Assembly: GCA_018267315.1 (NCBI GenBank)
Contig: JAFDYS010000001.1
Span: 7,191 to 71,190, forward strand
Source of the DNA: Bacteroidota bacterium
GTDB taxonomy: Bacteria; Bacteroidota; Bacteroidia; Chitinophagales; UBA10324
Reading direction: 5' to 3'
Length of the DNA: 64,000 bases
The position numbers and the translations under genes are program-made. Positions 1 to 9,874 of this stretch are shown piece by piece (position 1 is the stretch's first letter; each line of letters begins with the position of its first letter). The notes under the pieces are model-generated. The model was given only the letters and a program-made list of their open reading frames with translations. It made no database searches and was not told where the DNA came from.

Positions 1-2036
1 AGCATTCCCTGCTTTTTGAGATTGGTTTCGTGGATGCGTGCAAATGATTTCACGATCACGGCGCGCACGCCAAGGTGACGCGGCTCCATAGCTGCATGCT
101 CGCGCGAACTTCCTTCGCCGTAATTCTCATCACCCACCACCACCGTTCCGATATTCGCTGCTTTGTAAGCACGCTGTACCTTGGGAACAGAATCATAATT
201 GCCGTTGAGCTGATTCTTCACCGAGTCCGATTTGTCGTTGAAGAAATTGATGGCGCCAATGAGCATGTTGTTGGAAATGTTGTCGAGATGCCCGCGGTAC
301 TTCAGCCACGGACCTGCCATGGAGATGTGATCCGTCGTGCACTTTCCTTTTGCTTTGATGAGCAATCTCAGGCCGGTTAAATCTTTCCCATCCCAGGCAG
401 CAAATGATTCAAGCAACTGCAGACGATCTGATCTCGGATTCACTTCAACCTTCACATTGCTTCCGTCAGCAGCAGGCGGAATGAAGCCCGCATCTTCCAC
501 GGCAAAACCTTTCGTTGGCAATTCAATTCCTTCCGGCTCGTCGAGTTTCACCTGTTCGCCATTTTCATTCGGTAATGAATCCGTAAGCGGATTGAATTTC
601 AAACTGCCTGCGAGAGCAAATGCCGTCACGATTTCCGGAGAAGCAACAAAGGCATGCGTGTTCACATTGCCGTCGTTGCGTTTCGCAAAATTTCTGTTGT
701 AAGAAGTGAGGATGGAATTTTTCTTTGACGGATCTTTCATGTGGCGCGCCCACTGACCGATGCACGGGCCGCAAGCGTTGGCGAGAACCATTCCGCCAAT
801 GCCTTCAAACGTTTCCATCAACCCATCACGCTGAATGGTGTATCGTATCTGTTCGCTGCCCGGCGTGATGGTGAATTCTGATTTTGCTTTCAGATTTTTA
901 TTCAATGCCTGCCGGGCGATGGAAGCCGAGCGCGTCATGTCCTCATAGGAAGAATTGGTGCATGAACCGATGAGCGCCACTTCCAGTTCTGCCGGCCAAT
1001 TATTTTTCTCTACGGCTTCTTTGAACTGAGAAATCGGCCAGGCAAGATCCGGTGTATAAGGCCCGTTGATGTGCGGCTCGAGTTTGCTCAAATCAATTTC
1101 AATCACCTGATCGTAGTACTTCGCCGGATCCATCAGCACTTCCGCATCGGGACGAAGATGCGCGGCAACATGATTCGCCAGTTCAGCCACATCTTTTCTT
1201 CCCGTTGCATTCAGATACATTTCCATCTTCTGATCGTAGCCAAACATAGATGTCGTCGCGCCGATCTCGGCGCCCATGTTGCAGATGGTTCCTTTTCCGG
1301 TTGCGGAAATATTCTGCGCGCCTTCGCCAATGTATTCGATGATGGCTCCGGTGCCGCCTTTCACGGTGAGAATTCCCGCCACTTTCAGAATCACATCTTT
1401 CGCAGAAGTCCAGCCGTTCATTTTTCCCGTGAGGTGCACACCGATCACTTTCGGCATCTTCAACTCCCAAGCCATTCCGGCCATCACATCCACTGCATCA
1501 GCGCCGCCAACGCCTATGGCAATCATCCCGAGTCCGCCTGCATTCGGCGTGTGTGAATCCGTGCCGATCATCATTCCCCCGGGGAAAGCATAGTTCTCCA
1601 GTACCACCTGGTGAATAATTCCGGCACCGGGTTTCCAGAAACCAATTCCGTAACGATTCGAAACCGAAGCGAGAAAATCATAGACCTCTTTGTTCACGTC
1701 GAGCGCTTTCGATAAGTCTTTCTGCGCACCTACTTCCGCCTGAATCAGGTGATCACAGTGAACGGTGGAGGGAACAGCTGTCTTGTTTTTTCCTGCCGTC
1801 ATGAACTGCAGGAGCGCCATCTGAGCCGTTGCATCCTGCATCGCCACTCTGTCAGGAGCGAAATCAACGTAGGATTTTCCTCTGTCAAATGCTTTGGAAG
1901 GAAAATTTCCGAAGAGATGAGCGTAAAGAATTTTCTCGGTGAGGGTGAGCGGACGGTTGAGGAGTTTGCGGGTTTTTTCAATTTTGGAAGGAAGAGTTGC
2001 GTACACCTTCCTGATCATTTCAATGTCGAAAGCCAT
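1..2036 (-). CDS. acn: Aconitate hydratase, 3' end cut by window
   Basis: TCA-cycle enzyme interconverting citrate and isocitrate through a [4Fe-4S] cluster in the cytoplasm. The minus strand reads open from the ATG at 2036 to the window edge (678 codons visible; mitochondrial-type aconitases have about 750). The cluster cysteines are visible as GSCTNSS (C359) and ACGPCIGQW (C422 and C425). Other family landmarks are the [20 protein letters not shown] and GEGSSREHA segments. The missing C-terminus is only the end of the swivel domain. A near-consensus -7 element (TAAATTCG) lies just upstream. The next gene on the same strand is an unrelated membrane protein, so the gene is probably transcribed alone. 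The family call is secure; the end lies outside the window. Confidence 0.96.
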   Translation of the reverse strand, partial: MAFDIEMIRKVYATLPSKIEKTRKLLNRPLTLTEKILYAHLFGNFPSKAFDRGKSYVDFAPDRVAMQDATAQMALLQFMTAGKNKTAVPSTVHCDHLIQAEVGAQKDLSKALDVNKEVYDFLASVSNRYGIGFWKPGAGIIHQVVLENYAFPGGMMIGTDSHTPNAGGLGMIAIGVGGADAVDVMAGMAWELKMPKVIGVHLTGKMNGWTSAKDVILKVAGILTVKGGTGAIIEYIGEGAQNISATGKGTICNMGAEIGATTSMFGYDQKMEMYLNATGRKDVAELANHVAAHLRPDAEVLMDPAKYYDQVIEIDLSKLEPHINGPYTPDLAWPISQFKEAVEKNNWPAELEVALIGSCTNSSYEDMTRSASIARQALNKNLKAKSEFTITPGSEQIRYTIQRDGLMETFEGIGGMVLANACGPCIGQWARHMKDPSKKNSILTSYNRNFAKRNDGNVNTHAFVASPEIVTAFALAGSLKFNPLTDSLPNENGEQVKLDEPEGIELPTKGFAVEDAGFIPPAADGSNVKVEVNPRSDRLQLLESFAAWDGKDLTGLRLLIKAKGKCTTDHISMAGPWLKYRGHLDNISNNMLIGAINFFNDKSDSVKNQLNGNYDSVPKVQRAYKAANIGTVVVGDENYGEGSSREHAAMEPRHLGVRAVIVKSFARIHETNLKKQGM

Positions 2037-2077
2037 CAGCAGAAGCAATTTTGTGCCGCGAATTTAGCGAAGGATGC

Positions 2078-2431
2078 TCAATTGTGAAGAGACTGCGTGG
2101 ACTCGTGCTTCTTCTGTGCTTCAATTTCCCGATTAAGAAAGAACGAAAGTACGGTTCGGATCACCACTACGCCTCCAACCTGAATCAACTCATCAATGGT
2201 AGGTTCCACAATGGTTGCGATCACATCAGAAACAATGAGCAGTTCAAACCCGAGCAGCAGGTACTGCCCTAATTGAATCCGGATCGAGGCGATTTTTCCC
2301 AGATCATATTTTCCACCCATCCGCTGTAACTCATTGATTAGAAAAACCACTATCGCATGCACCGAACCGAATATGAGAATGACAATGCTCGCAATACCGA
2401 TGATCTGCGAAATGACTTTCAGGGACTCCAT
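2078..2431 (-). CDS. DUF1622 family membrane protein
   Basis: Small integral membrane protein of unknown function, about 117 residues with two or three hydrophobic segments. The second half carries the DUF1622 pattern: IRIQLGQYLLLGFELLIVSD, then PTIDEL, then IRTVLSFFLNREIE. The frame stays open further upstream, but its first codon there is TTG (2494). An exact Bacteroidota -7 box (TATCTTTG, minus strand 2448-2455) would start transcription near 2441. The ATG at 2431 is therefore the preferred start and gives the usual family length. It is divergent from the rRNA methyltransferase gene, and the two promoters lie close together. Confidence 0.8.
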   Translation of the reverse strand: MESLKVISQIIGIASIVILIFGSVHAIVVFLINELQRMGGKYDLGKIASIRIQLGQYLLLGFELLIVSDVIATIVEPTIDELIQVGGVVVIRTVLSFFLNREIEAQKKHESTQSLHN

Positions 2432-2447
2432 GAAATGAAACATATTC

Positions 2448-2455
2448 CAAAGATA
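2448..2455 (-). promoter_or_regulatory. -7 promoter box TATCTTTG for DUF1622 gene
   Basis: Exact match to the Bacteroidota -7 consensus TAnnTTTG on the minus strand, 16 bases before the ATG at 2431. No clear -33 element was seen. It supports the shorter start of the DUF1622 gene. Confidence 0.4.
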
Positions 2456-2541
2456 GTTTGATGCCTTAATGTTCCATTGTTCCACTATTGACAATTTTGC
2501 ACAACCCGTCTCCGGTAAATGAAGTTATGTTTGCGGCGAAG

Positions 2542-3747
2542 ATGGGTTCATCCGGGCACATTCACAGAAACCTGATCGAGGCAGTTGAGACCGCATTACG
2601 GAAGATTTTTGTTGAACGGCGGTACGCTGATCATGTGATCGAGCAACTGCTGAAGCAAAATCCGAAATGGGGTTCGCGCGACCGGCGGTTCATCGCAGAA
2701 ACCACTTATGATATTGTAAGGTGCTGGCGGAAGATCTTATACTGCGGCAACATTGCAGAGGATGATGAACTCCTGTTTCAGAAATCCATTTATACATGGC
2801 TCCTTCTGCAACATCAATCGTTACCGCATTGGATGAACCTGAAGATGGATGCCGATTCTGTCTACTCACGTGCGGCTGAAGCAGAAAAATTCAGGGCCAT
2901 CCGCGAATCCATTCCGGACTGGCTCGATCAACTTGGTGAAGAAGAATCAGGATTGAACTGGAATGAAGAAATCCGTGCACTCAATGAGCAGGCGCGTGTG
3001 GTGCTGCGGGTAAATACGATCCGCTGCAGCAGAAAAGAATTGCAGGATGAATTGAAGGCAGCAGATGTTTCCACTGAAGAAATAGTCGGGTTACCGGATG
3101 CTCTGCTGCTGAACCGGAGAATGAATGTGTTTAAACTCGTTGCATTCAAACAAGGAAAATTTGAAGTGCAGGATGCTTCATCACAATGGGTTGCTCCTTT
3201 CGTGGATGTTACACCGGGTATGCGTGTGATAGATGCCTGCGCCGGCGCCGGAGGAAAAACACTTCATCTGGCCGCGCTGATGAAAATTAGCGGGCACATC
3301 ATAGCCATGGACACGGAACAATGGAAACTGGATGAACTGAAAAAAAGGGCACGACGAGCGGGCGCCACGAATATTGAAACCCGGTTGATTGATTCTTCAA
3401 AAGTCATCAAACGGCTGCATCAATCTGCCGACCGGGTTCTGCTCGATGTGCCCTGCTCGGGTTTGGGTGTCCTGCGCAGAAACCCTGATGCCAAATGGAA
3501 ACTCAGCCCGGAATATCTAATCAAGGTGAGACAGCTTCAACAGGATATACTGGACCGCTATGCTCCGATGGTGAAACCGGGCGGCAAACTGATTTATGCC
3601 ACGTGCAGCATTCTCTCATCTGAAAATCAGAATCAGGTGTCCGCATTTCTCTCCAGAAATTCCGGCTTCATGCTCGAAGAGGAAAAACAAATTCTTCCTT
3701 CAGCGGGATTTGACGGATTTTATATGGCAAGGATGATCAGGAAATAA
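2542..3747 (+). CDS. RsmB/NOP-family rRNA (cytosine-C5) methyltransferase
   Basis: SAM-dependent methyltransferase that should make m5C in 16S rRNA. From the N-terminus there is a NusB-like helical RNA-binding region (about residues 1-130), a linker, and a Rossmann methyltransferase domain. Visible motifs are the SAM loop DACAGAGGKT (about residue 231), PCSGLG with C305, and ATCS with C355. The last two are the paired cysteines of m5C methyltransferases. Start choice: the frame opens at a TTG (2488), with ATGs at 2527 and 2542. The family begins shortly before the HRNLIEAV segment, so 2542 is preferred and 2527 remains possible. The gene is convergent with the CUB-domain gene downstream. Confidence 0.88.
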   Translation: MGSSGHIHRNLIEAVETALRKIFVERRYADHVIEQLLKQNPKWGSRDRRFIAETTYDIVRCWRKILYCGNIAEDDELLFQKSIYTWLLLQHQSLPHWMNLKMDADSVYSRAAEAEKFRAIRESIPDWLDQLGEEESGLNWNEEIRALNEQARVVLRVNTIRCSRKELQDELKAADVSTEEIVGLPDALLLNRRMNVFKLVAFKQGKFEVQDASSQWVAPFVDVTPGMRVIDACAGAGGKTLHLAALMKISGHIIAMDTEQWKLDELKKRARRAGATNIETRLIDSSKVIKRLHQSADRVLLDVPCSGLGVLRRNPDAKWKLSPEYLIKVRQLQQDILDRYAPMVKPGGKLIYATCSILSSENQNQVSAFLSRNSGFMLEEEKQILPSAGFDGFYMARMIRK

Positions 3748-3766
3748 GGTGGTACAACGGAATACT

Positions 3767-6013
3767 TTATTCCGCCTTCAGGTACTTGAATGCATGCATA
3801 TCTCCATTGCCTGACGTGCATACCACGAGATAAACTCCTGGGATAAATGAAAGAGATGAAAGCTTCAACATGACATCCGCCTTTTCCACCATGGCGGAGT
3901 GGAGCAGCTTTCCTGATAAATCGAATACCTGCAATTGGAGCGGTTCGGTATCAGCAGGCACTTCGCATGCTGTGGTTTTCAAAATTTCTGTATGACCATC
4001 CACATCCACCTGTTTCAGCCGGTAATAGTTGGTTGAAGGAAAGGGGTAACGGTCAATCCCAAAATAATCAGATGTTTCAGAAGAGAATCTTTTGCCGGTA
4101 ACAGAAAATAACTCCTCAAAATTTTCTCCATCCGCAGAACGCTCCACTACAAAGTGATCGTTGTTCATCTCTGAAGCCGTTTGCCAGTTAAGCAAAATCA
4201 TCCCGTTTTGCGCATGACATTCGAATGAGGTGAGTTCGACCGGAAGCAAGTCGCAGGATAAACTTGACCCATTTGTAAGAGTCCACGACAACGTGAAGCC
4301 GCTGCCGCCCGGCGACCATTTACTCACGCACAGATAATAGATTTGACCTACAGATACAGAAAGATCATCCACCCATCCGTTGCCGCAGGCATCTTCATTC
4401 ACATCGGATCCTGAATTGGACCATCCACAGGCCCAGCTGTTTTGCGACAAGTTGATGGAAGAACTCATACCGGTATTGCCATTGGTGCCAACCACGGTGG
4501 CAGTGGAACACCGTATAGGGTTGCCGAGACTGCCGCATGATGCATTGGGTCCATAAACGGCCCAATCATAATCATCATTGTTGTCGTTCGGATCAATGGT
4601 CATTCCCAACGTACCTGTAGAAGCCACTTTGAATGAGTACCAGTTGGTGTACGTTTCTGTGATCAGGCAATTGTCATCCACATCTGATATCAGCCCGGGA
4701 CCGGTACTGGCATCACTGAATGAAGTACTGTTGCAAAGCGGCGTGATGTGCTGGCAGTCGTTATTATCCAACCCCGTTTGGCCTGAAAGGCACGGAACAC
4801 AGTCAAGTGTGGCTACCCAGCCGGAATCATTTCCTGATGATGTCGTGTTCAGAATAAATGTGATGCAACCGCTTTGATCGTTCGATACAAACGGACCGAT
4901 TCCCTGCGCCATGCATGCTTCATAACTTGAACAATTTTTGTTATTGAGGTTGGCTGTCCCGGGAAAAATCGGGCTGTCATAGGTTGGGCCGTTCATCACC
5001 TTCAGCTTATCACTTGACTTCATATGCACTGAAAAGAACTGGGCTCTCAGGCATGAGTTGGCCTGCGACGGGCAAAAGGTTTGATACACATCCAGTGTCA
5101 CTCCGTTTGCGTAATTGCCGGTGGTGTTTCCGTTATCAGTATAAGTAACTCCGCAATCTGCTACCATAGGTCCTCCGAGATATGAATTCGCCAAGCCAAC
5201 CGTCGGCTGCATATATGTGGCCACCGGATCGGGTAATGTTGGACATAATTCACAACTGATCGAAGCCACCCAACCGCTGTCAGAAACCGAACCGTCTGAT
5301 TTCATATTGAAAGTGAGGCATCCGGTTTTGGCCAGTAATACAGTCGGTGTAGTAGTGCCGCTGTATGCTCCGATCAAAGTGGATGCGGTTGTAGGGCCGT
5401 CGTAAATTTTAAGGGTATCGCCTGCGGCGAGACGCAGTGAATAGAAATTAGCTACAACACAATTGCCCGCATCAGAGCAAAAAGTTTGAACATAATTTTC
5501 ATTGGCTGAATAGTTTCCGGCAGCACCGCCGCTGTCATAAAACAATCCATCGCAGGTATTGAAGGTACTGTTTCCATTCATCAGATATGCCGGAGCACAC
5601 CCTGCGCAGGAAATGGTAGCTGCCCACCCCAGCTTGTTGGTTGATCCGTTTGAAACAAAATGAAAAGTGAGCGATGACGTACTGGATTCAATGGTGCCCG
5701 GTGAAACATTACCGGAAAAATTCCCGATCACCGGCGAGGAAGTGGAAGGTCCGTCGTAGATGGTGAGAATGTCATTGCCTGCCTGTGTTTGAAATGATGT
5801 GAAGTGAAAGGAAAGGCAGTTGCCTCCCGAACTGGTAAACGTAATGGTTAAGTTTTCATTGATTGAATAATTCCCGGAGGACCCGCCGCTGTCATAAAAG
5901 GTTCCGCTGCAGGCAGTGATGCTTGCATTGCTCATGGGGTACGTTTGGGCAAGGACAGACGTAGTACCCATGGCAAAACAGGTCAGAAACCCAATTACCC
6001 CCTTTGTTCCCAC
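3767..6013 (-). CDS. Secreted multi-CUB protein with T9SS-type C-terminus
   Basis: Predicted exported protein of 748 residues starting at a GTG. The signal peptide ends near LAQTYP. Three CUB-like modules follow (about 30-137, 140-255 and 265-410), each with YDSGGxxGNYS, LxIYDGPxxxSPxIG and SGWxAxIxC landmarks. A Cys-rich module then carries a DYDWAVYG motif that recurs in the gene at 21932. Next comes the FN3-like segment (LPVELTSFECHAQNG) that commonly precedes T9SS sorting domains. The C-terminus (FDLSGKLL, then PGVYLVV) resembles a type A sorting domain but lacks the usual PNP motif at its start, so it may be atypical. Likely a surface or secreted adhesin or binding protein; no catalytic motif was seen. 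Confidence 0.75.
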   Translation of the reverse strand: MGTKGVIGFLTCFAMGTTSVLAQTYPMSNASITACSGTFYDSGGSSGNYSINENLTITFTSSGGNCLSFHFTSFQTQAGNDILTIYDGPSTSSPVIGNFSGNVSPGTIESSTSSLTFHFVSNGSTNKLGWAATISCAGCAPAYLMNGNSTFNTCDGLFYDSGGAAGNYSANENYVQTFCSDAGNCVVANFYSLRLAAGDTLKIYDGPTTASTLIGAYSGTTTPTVLLAKTGCLTFNMKSDGSVSDSGWVASISCELCPTLPDPVATYMQPTVGLANSYLGGPMVADCGVTYTDNGNTTGNYANGVTLDVYQTFCPSQANSCLRAQFFSVHMKSSDKLKVMNGPTYDSPIFPGTANLNNKNCSSYEACMAQGIGPFVSNDQSGCITFILNTTSSGNDSGWVATLDCVPCLSGQTGLDNNDCQHITPLCNSTSFSDASTGPGLISDVDDNCLITETYTNWYSFKVASTGTLGMTIDPNDNNDDYDWAVYGPNASCGSLGNPIRCSTATVVGTNGNTGMSSSINLSQNSWACGWSNSGSDVNEDACGNGWVDDLSVSVGQIYYLCVSKWSPGGSGFTLSWTLTNGSSLSCDLLPVELTSFECHAQNGMILLNWQTASEMNNDHFVVERSADGENFEELFSVTGKRFSSETSDYFGIDRYPFPSTNYYRLKQVDVDGHTEILKTTACEVPADTEPLQLQVFDLSGKLLHSAMVEKADVMLKLSSLSFIPGVYLVVCTSGNGDMHAFKYLKAE

Positions 6014-6154
6014 TATTCAGACAATTAGTGATTCATACTGATGCAGCAAAGAACCACGTGAAAGGTAAAAATTCTGTGATGAAATTAGCTAACGTAGCTT
6101 CACAAATTATTCCGCATTTCGCAAGGCGGAATCAGGTTAGTCATAAGTTTGAAA

Positions 6155-6994
6155 CTACTGTACCATAAAAGTGCCGCAGCTGAGCCGGTTGTCTGCATTG
6201 ACGATTGTGTAGAAGTAGATACCCGCTGAAAAGTCTCCCTTCTTTAATGTAACTGCATTGGAACGGAGAAATTCTAGTTTCACCAATGTGCCGGTCTGAT
6301 TGTAAACCTTCACCACCGCATCCTCAATCTTTTCCTGGCTGTTTATCATAATGGCGAATGATTCATCTACAGGATTCGGGTACACCACGGATTGGATGGA
6401 AGTGTTATCCATCGCCGCAACGCCTGTTGCTTTACCTCCCGGGTTGAAACTGACCAGGTCAATTACATAGGCGGTGTAAGCCGAATCATCGAACACGACA
6501 TACGAACCATTGTTTGTCGGCACATCAATGGACACCCATTCAGGGCTTACACTCATGTACGATGCCACTACGTTGTCTTCATTATCGAAGACCTGCACTT
6601 TGATGTAATCAATTTCAGATGAAACCGGATTATTGAATGAAAGGTGAGAAATTGGCTTGGCGATATTCGTATCATTGACATCAACGAACCGCAACTTGAG
6701 CGGGTTATACCAATCGTCGCTGTGAAGAACAGAAGTGTAGATATTGATTCCGTAATCGTAGGTCACCGGTATTCCTGAGCCATCATACCCGGAGTAAATG
6801 GCGCCATTGCCCCAATAATTGTTAGTGATGGGTGTATTTGAAGCATACCCTTCAAAATCCATGGTGTCACCGTAATCCCGCACTGAGTTTGAAACATTAA
6901 TGTGCTGATCAGGGAACACAATTTCGGAAGGAGTAGATTGTGCTGAAACCGAAAATGAAATTGCTGCGAACAGTGTAGTAAAAGTTGTTTTCAT
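6155..6994 (-). CDS. Secreted protein with T9SS type A sorting domain
   Basis: Exported 279-residue protein of unknown function. It has an N-terminal signal peptide (cleavage after FSVSAQ) and a beta-rich central domain of about 180 residues. That domain has a DSAYTAYVIDLVSF stretch reminiscent of DUF4465-type secreted proteins, but the family assignment is tentative. The C-terminal T9SS type A domain is clear: VVYPNPVDESFAI, a middle hydrophobic strand, then AGIYFYTI and a final TFMVQ. No enzyme motif was found. It lies between the aminotransferase and the CUB gene on the same strand. Confidence 0.7.
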   Translation of the reverse strand: MKTTFTTLFAAISFSVSAQSTPSEIVFPDQHINVSNSVRDYGDTMDFEGYASNTPITNNYWGNGAIYSGYDGSGIPVTYDYGINIYTSVLHSDDWYNPLKLRFVDVNDTNIAKPISHLSFNNPVSSEIDYIKVQVFDNEDNVVASYMSVSPEWVSIDVPTNNGSYVVFDDSAYTAYVIDLVSFNPGGKATGVAAMDNTSIQSVVYPNPVDESFAIMINSQEKIEDAVVKVYNQTGTLVKLEFLRSNAVTLKKGDFSAGIYFYTIVNADNRLSCGTFMVQ

Positions 6995-7024
6995 CGTTGG
7001 AATTTTAGGAGGAGAAAATTTTAC

Positions 7025-8308
7025 TTAACTGAGCTTTCCAAGTCCGCTTTTCAGCTTTCCGATGGATTCTTCGATTTCATGAAGCTTGCAGGTACCAACA
7101 CTCAGCCGATACCAGGTTGAATCATGAGACGAACCGAATGCATAGAACGGAACGATGGCCATCCCGCATTCATGCAACAGATATGAAGTGACATCGGCGG
7201 TTGTATCGAGCACACTTCCATCCATGGTTTTCTTTCCCTTCAAATCAAATTGCACGGTAAGGTAAAGTGCCGCCTGCGGCGCTATGGCGTTAACGGGGTG
7301 ACCTTCGTTGCGAAGTTTCATTAGCCCTTCATAAATTCCTTCAAGCCGTAACCAAAGTTGTTCCTTGAAACCGGCGAGGTAGGTGCTCATGGCATCTTCC
7401 AGTTGCAAAAACCGGGCAGTGGCCTCCTGCTCCGGCCGCGGCGCCCAGGCACCGATGTGCGATGCGATAGATTTCATTTTATCTATTACGTATTCGGGGC
7501 CAAAGGCCCAACCTACGCGAAGACCGGTGGCGGCACATGACTTTGAAATGCCGTCAATGTATAAGGTGTAATCGCGCATTTGCGGCCGCAAACTCACCGG
7601 ATCATAATGAACGGTTTGTCCGTAGGTGAGAACCCAGTACATCTGATCATACAGTACATACAGAGGCTTTTGCTTATCCCCTCTGCGTTCATTTTCCTCC
7701 AGCACCATGTCGCATATTTCTTCAAGTGCTTGCCTGGTGAATGTGGTGCCGGTTGGATTTTGCGGCGAGCATAAGGCGATGAGGGTCGCGTCTTTGATGA
7801 ACGGGCGCATCTCATCGGCCGTGGGCATAAAGTTATTTTCCGGACTTGTTTCCACCGGAAGAGGTTTCGCTCCCGACAAATGACAATAGTGATTGTTGTT
7901 CCAGGAAGGAACCGGAAAAATCACGCCATCGCCCGGATCAATTAACGTCATATAAATACAGTAAATAGCTGGCCGGCCGCCACTCGTCACCAGGATGCTG
8001 TCAGAAGGATACTGAAATCCCCCGTGCCTCGTGAGAAATGCACTTACGGATTTCCGTAATTCAGGAATTCCGTTGGCAGGTGGATAATTGGTGTGCCCCG
8101 CATGCAATGCTTTGGAAATTTCCTCCTCAAGCACATTGGGAATCGGAAACACTTTTGGATCAAAATCACCGATGGTAAAATTGTAAATCTGAGCACCCTT
8201 CTTTATAAGATCATTTACCTCCCAGGCGAGTTTGATGATTTCTGACCCGATGAGGGATTCCGCCATACGGGAAACATGAAGTTGCGATTTTGATGCCATG
8301 CCTTGCAT
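7025..8308 (-). CDS. Class I/II PLP-dependent aminotransferase
   Basis: Fold-type I aminotransferase, closest in pattern to aspartate aminotransferase-like enzymes. Landmarks are TSGGRPAIY (cofactor-phosphate region), CSPQNPTGT, YDQMYW, and the PLP lysine in DGISKSCAATGLRVGWAFG (K256 with this start). The frame extends upstream to a GTG at 8353, but an exact -7 box (8353-8360) covers that codon. Translation should therefore begin at the ATG 8308 or at MASKS (8299). The protein is about 427 residues, slightly longer than typical AspC. The exact substrate pair cannot be read from the sequence. It is probably monocistronic. Confidence 0.85.
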   Translation of the reverse strand: MQGMASKSQLHVSRMAESLIGSEIIKLAWEVNDLIKKGAQIYNFTIGDFDPKVFPIPNVLEEEISKALHAGHTNYPPANGIPELRKSVSAFLTRHGGFQYPSDSILVTSGGRPAIYCIYMTLIDPGDGVIFPVPSWNNNHYCHLSGAKPLPVETSPENNFMPTADEMRPFIKDATLIALCSPQNPTGTTFTRQALEEICDMVLEENERRGDKQKPLYVLYDQMYWVLTYGQTVHYDPVSLRPQMRDYTLYIDGISKSCAATGLRVGWAFGPEYVIDKMKSIASHIGAWAPRPEQEATARFLQLEDAMSTYLAGFKEQLWLRLEGIYEGLMKLRNEGHPVNAIAPQAALYLTVQFDLKGKKTMDGSVLDTTADVTSYLLHECGMAIVPFYAFGSSHDSTWYRLSVGTCKLHEIEESIGKLKSGLGKLS

Positions 8309-8352
8309 GATGAATGGGTTTTGCTCTGAGAACCTATGCAAATGATTCATCA

Positions 8353-8360
8353 CAAACTTA
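8353..8360 (-). promoter_or_regulatory. -7 promoter box TAAGTTTG for aminotransferase
   Basis: Exact TAnnTTTG match on the minus strand. Transcription would begin near 8347, which rules out the GTG at 8353 as a start and favours the internal ATGs at 8308 or 8299. Confidence 0.45.
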
Positions 8361-8535
8361 CGGTTTTTGCACTGAGAGGGAAATCATTTACCGGTCGCGT
8401 TGCCGCCTGCCGGAAATAGTGTGGATAACGAAACATCAAATTCCAATATCACTACCGCCTGCGTAACCTTTTTACGAGGCAACCCGTTAACTCCCCCTTG
8501 TCATATAGAATTTGTGGAAAAAATATTTATAAAGA

Positions 8536-8550
8536 CTACCTATTATGTAG
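8536..8550. promoter_or_regulatory. Candidate operator dyad upstream of porin
   Basis: The 15-mer CTACCTATTATGTAG is an imperfect palindrome (12 of 15 positions agree with its reverse complement). It lies about 46 bases before the porin ATG and is followed by a second half-copy (ATTATGTAGA). The same CTACC-N5-(G/T)GTAG design occurs at 14149-14163 before the antiporter gene. Aligned over 25 bases, with this one reversed, the two agree at 18 positions. The Rrf2-type regulator encoded between them is the obvious candidate binder; this is inference. Confidence 0.45.
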
Positions 8551-8595
8551 ATTATGTAGATATTTGCCCCCGAACTTTAAAAACCAACTCTTTTT

Positions 8596-9723
8596 ATGAA
8601 CCAGATTTTTACCAGAACATTTGTTGCACTTTTTTTGATTCTATGGCTTGGAAACATCTCTGCATCCGAAGGTCAAAACCCAAATGCGGGTGCTACACCA
8701 GCCGATACCGTGAAGAAGGCACCTCCTCCTCCACCCGCTCAGCTAATCACCTACCCGTTGTCACTAGCCAGCGGCAAGTTCAAGCTTAGCGGATATGCTC
8801 AGGTTCGTTATCAATATTTTACCGATACACTGGTTAGTAATGGATTTGATGTACGCCGTGCCAGGGTAACGTTGGCAGGTTCTCCATTCAAAAATTTTGA
8901 TTATAAGCTACAGGCGGATTTTGCGCCAACGACGCGGGTGATGGATGTAACGGCGGCTTATACATTCAACACCTACATCAAGATTGTGGCCGGTCAGCAA
9001 AAGATTCCCTTCTCTCTTGAAAACCTCATTTCAAGCCCGTTGATGGAAAGTATTAACCGTTCCCAGGTGGTAGAAGCACTTGTCAGCCGATCCAGAGATG
9101 TGATCAGTACTCAGGGAGCCGTTGTCGGAAATAATAATGGTCGGGACATTGGTGCCCTACTCACAGGAGTGATCAAGACCCAGGGAGAAAATGCCAGACC
9201 GCTTGTGGAATATTCCGGAGGTTTGTTCAGTGGAAACGGAATTAACAAGGCCGATAACAACCGTGAGCTTGATTTCTCCGGAAGAGTCATCGCTTACCCG
9301 ATCAAGCAAATCAGCATCGGGGGATCATACTACAACGGCTCTGCCACCTACGGCAAAGATGTTTCCAAACCCAAGAACAGGGACCGCTTTGGGTTTGAGG
9401 TGTACTACAACTCGCCGAGAATTACCGTGAAATCAGAATTCATCCAGGGTGTTGACAGTGCGACCACCCGCAACGGCTATTATGTACAGCTGGCGGGATT
9501 CATACTTCCGGAAAAATTCCAGGCCGTCCTGAAGTATGACTCTTATGACAGCAATATCGATAAGGATGGAGACCAAAGCACCATTTACACCTTCGGTCTC
9601 AATTGGCTTTGGGGTAAGTACGCGAAAATCCAGGCAGCATATGACTACAGGAAGGAACAAGGCGACAGCGATGCGCAGAAAGACAATGATCTATTCAGTG
9701 TCATGCTCCAATTGGGCTTCTAA
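8596..9723 (+). CDS. Porin O/P family outer-membrane porin
   Basis: Outer-membrane beta-barrel of the phosphate-selective porin O/P family (OprO/OprP-like), 375 residues. The signal peptide is followed by a short linker rich in proline (KKAPPPPPAQ). The barrel begins at FKLSGYAQVRYQYF. The family hallmark FDVRRARVTLAGSPFKNFDYKLQADF is present (given here as the segment at residues 92-117), as are alternating strands and a final aromatic residue (LQLGF). It sits directly upstream of a pstSCAB-like importer, so it probably feeds that transporter. The family name does not prove phosphate specificity. A candidate operator lies in its leader. Confidence 0.85.
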   Translation: MNQIFTRTFVALFLILWLGNISASEGQNPNAGATPADTVKKAPPPPPAQLITYPLSLASGKFKLSGYAQVRYQYFTDTLVSNGFDVRRARVTLAGSPFKNFDYKLQADFAPTTRVMDVTAAYTFNTYIKIVAGQQKIPFSLENLISSPLMESINRSQVVEALVSRSRDVISTQGAVVGNNNGRDIGALLTGVIKTQGENARPLVEYSGGLFSGNGINKADNNRELDFSGRVIAYPIKQISIGGSYYNGSATYGKDVSKPKNRDRFGFEVYYNSPRITVKSEFIQGVDSATTRNGYYVQLAGFILPEKFQAVLKYDSYDSNIDKDGDQSTIYTFGLNWLWGKYAKIQAAYDYRKEQGDSDAQKDNDLFSVMLQLGF

Positions 9724-9825
9724 ATAACCTCTGAAATAAGGTTCCTGCGTAACGAAACTTTATCCTATTTATTCTGTACTAGTAATATATTCTATAGGTT
9801 TACTAGGTTATATGAAAAACATAAT

Positions 9826-9833
9826 TACATTTG
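9826..9833 (+). promoter_or_regulatory. -7 promoter box TACATTTG for the pst-like operon
   Basis: Exact TAnnTTTG match 41 bases before the pstS-like ATG at 9875. The region just upstream (9791-9813) holds two TAGGTT direct repeats three bases apart and could be a regulatory site overlapping the -33 region. Confidence 0.45.
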
Positions 9834-9874
9834 ACGCGGGTTCTATCCAAACTTTCAACACATAACATCCGACT

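Noticed and set aside
8353-8353. GTG at 8353 as aminotransferase start
   Set aside because: It overlaps an exact -7 promoter box, so it would not be within the transcript; internal ATGs fit the family better.
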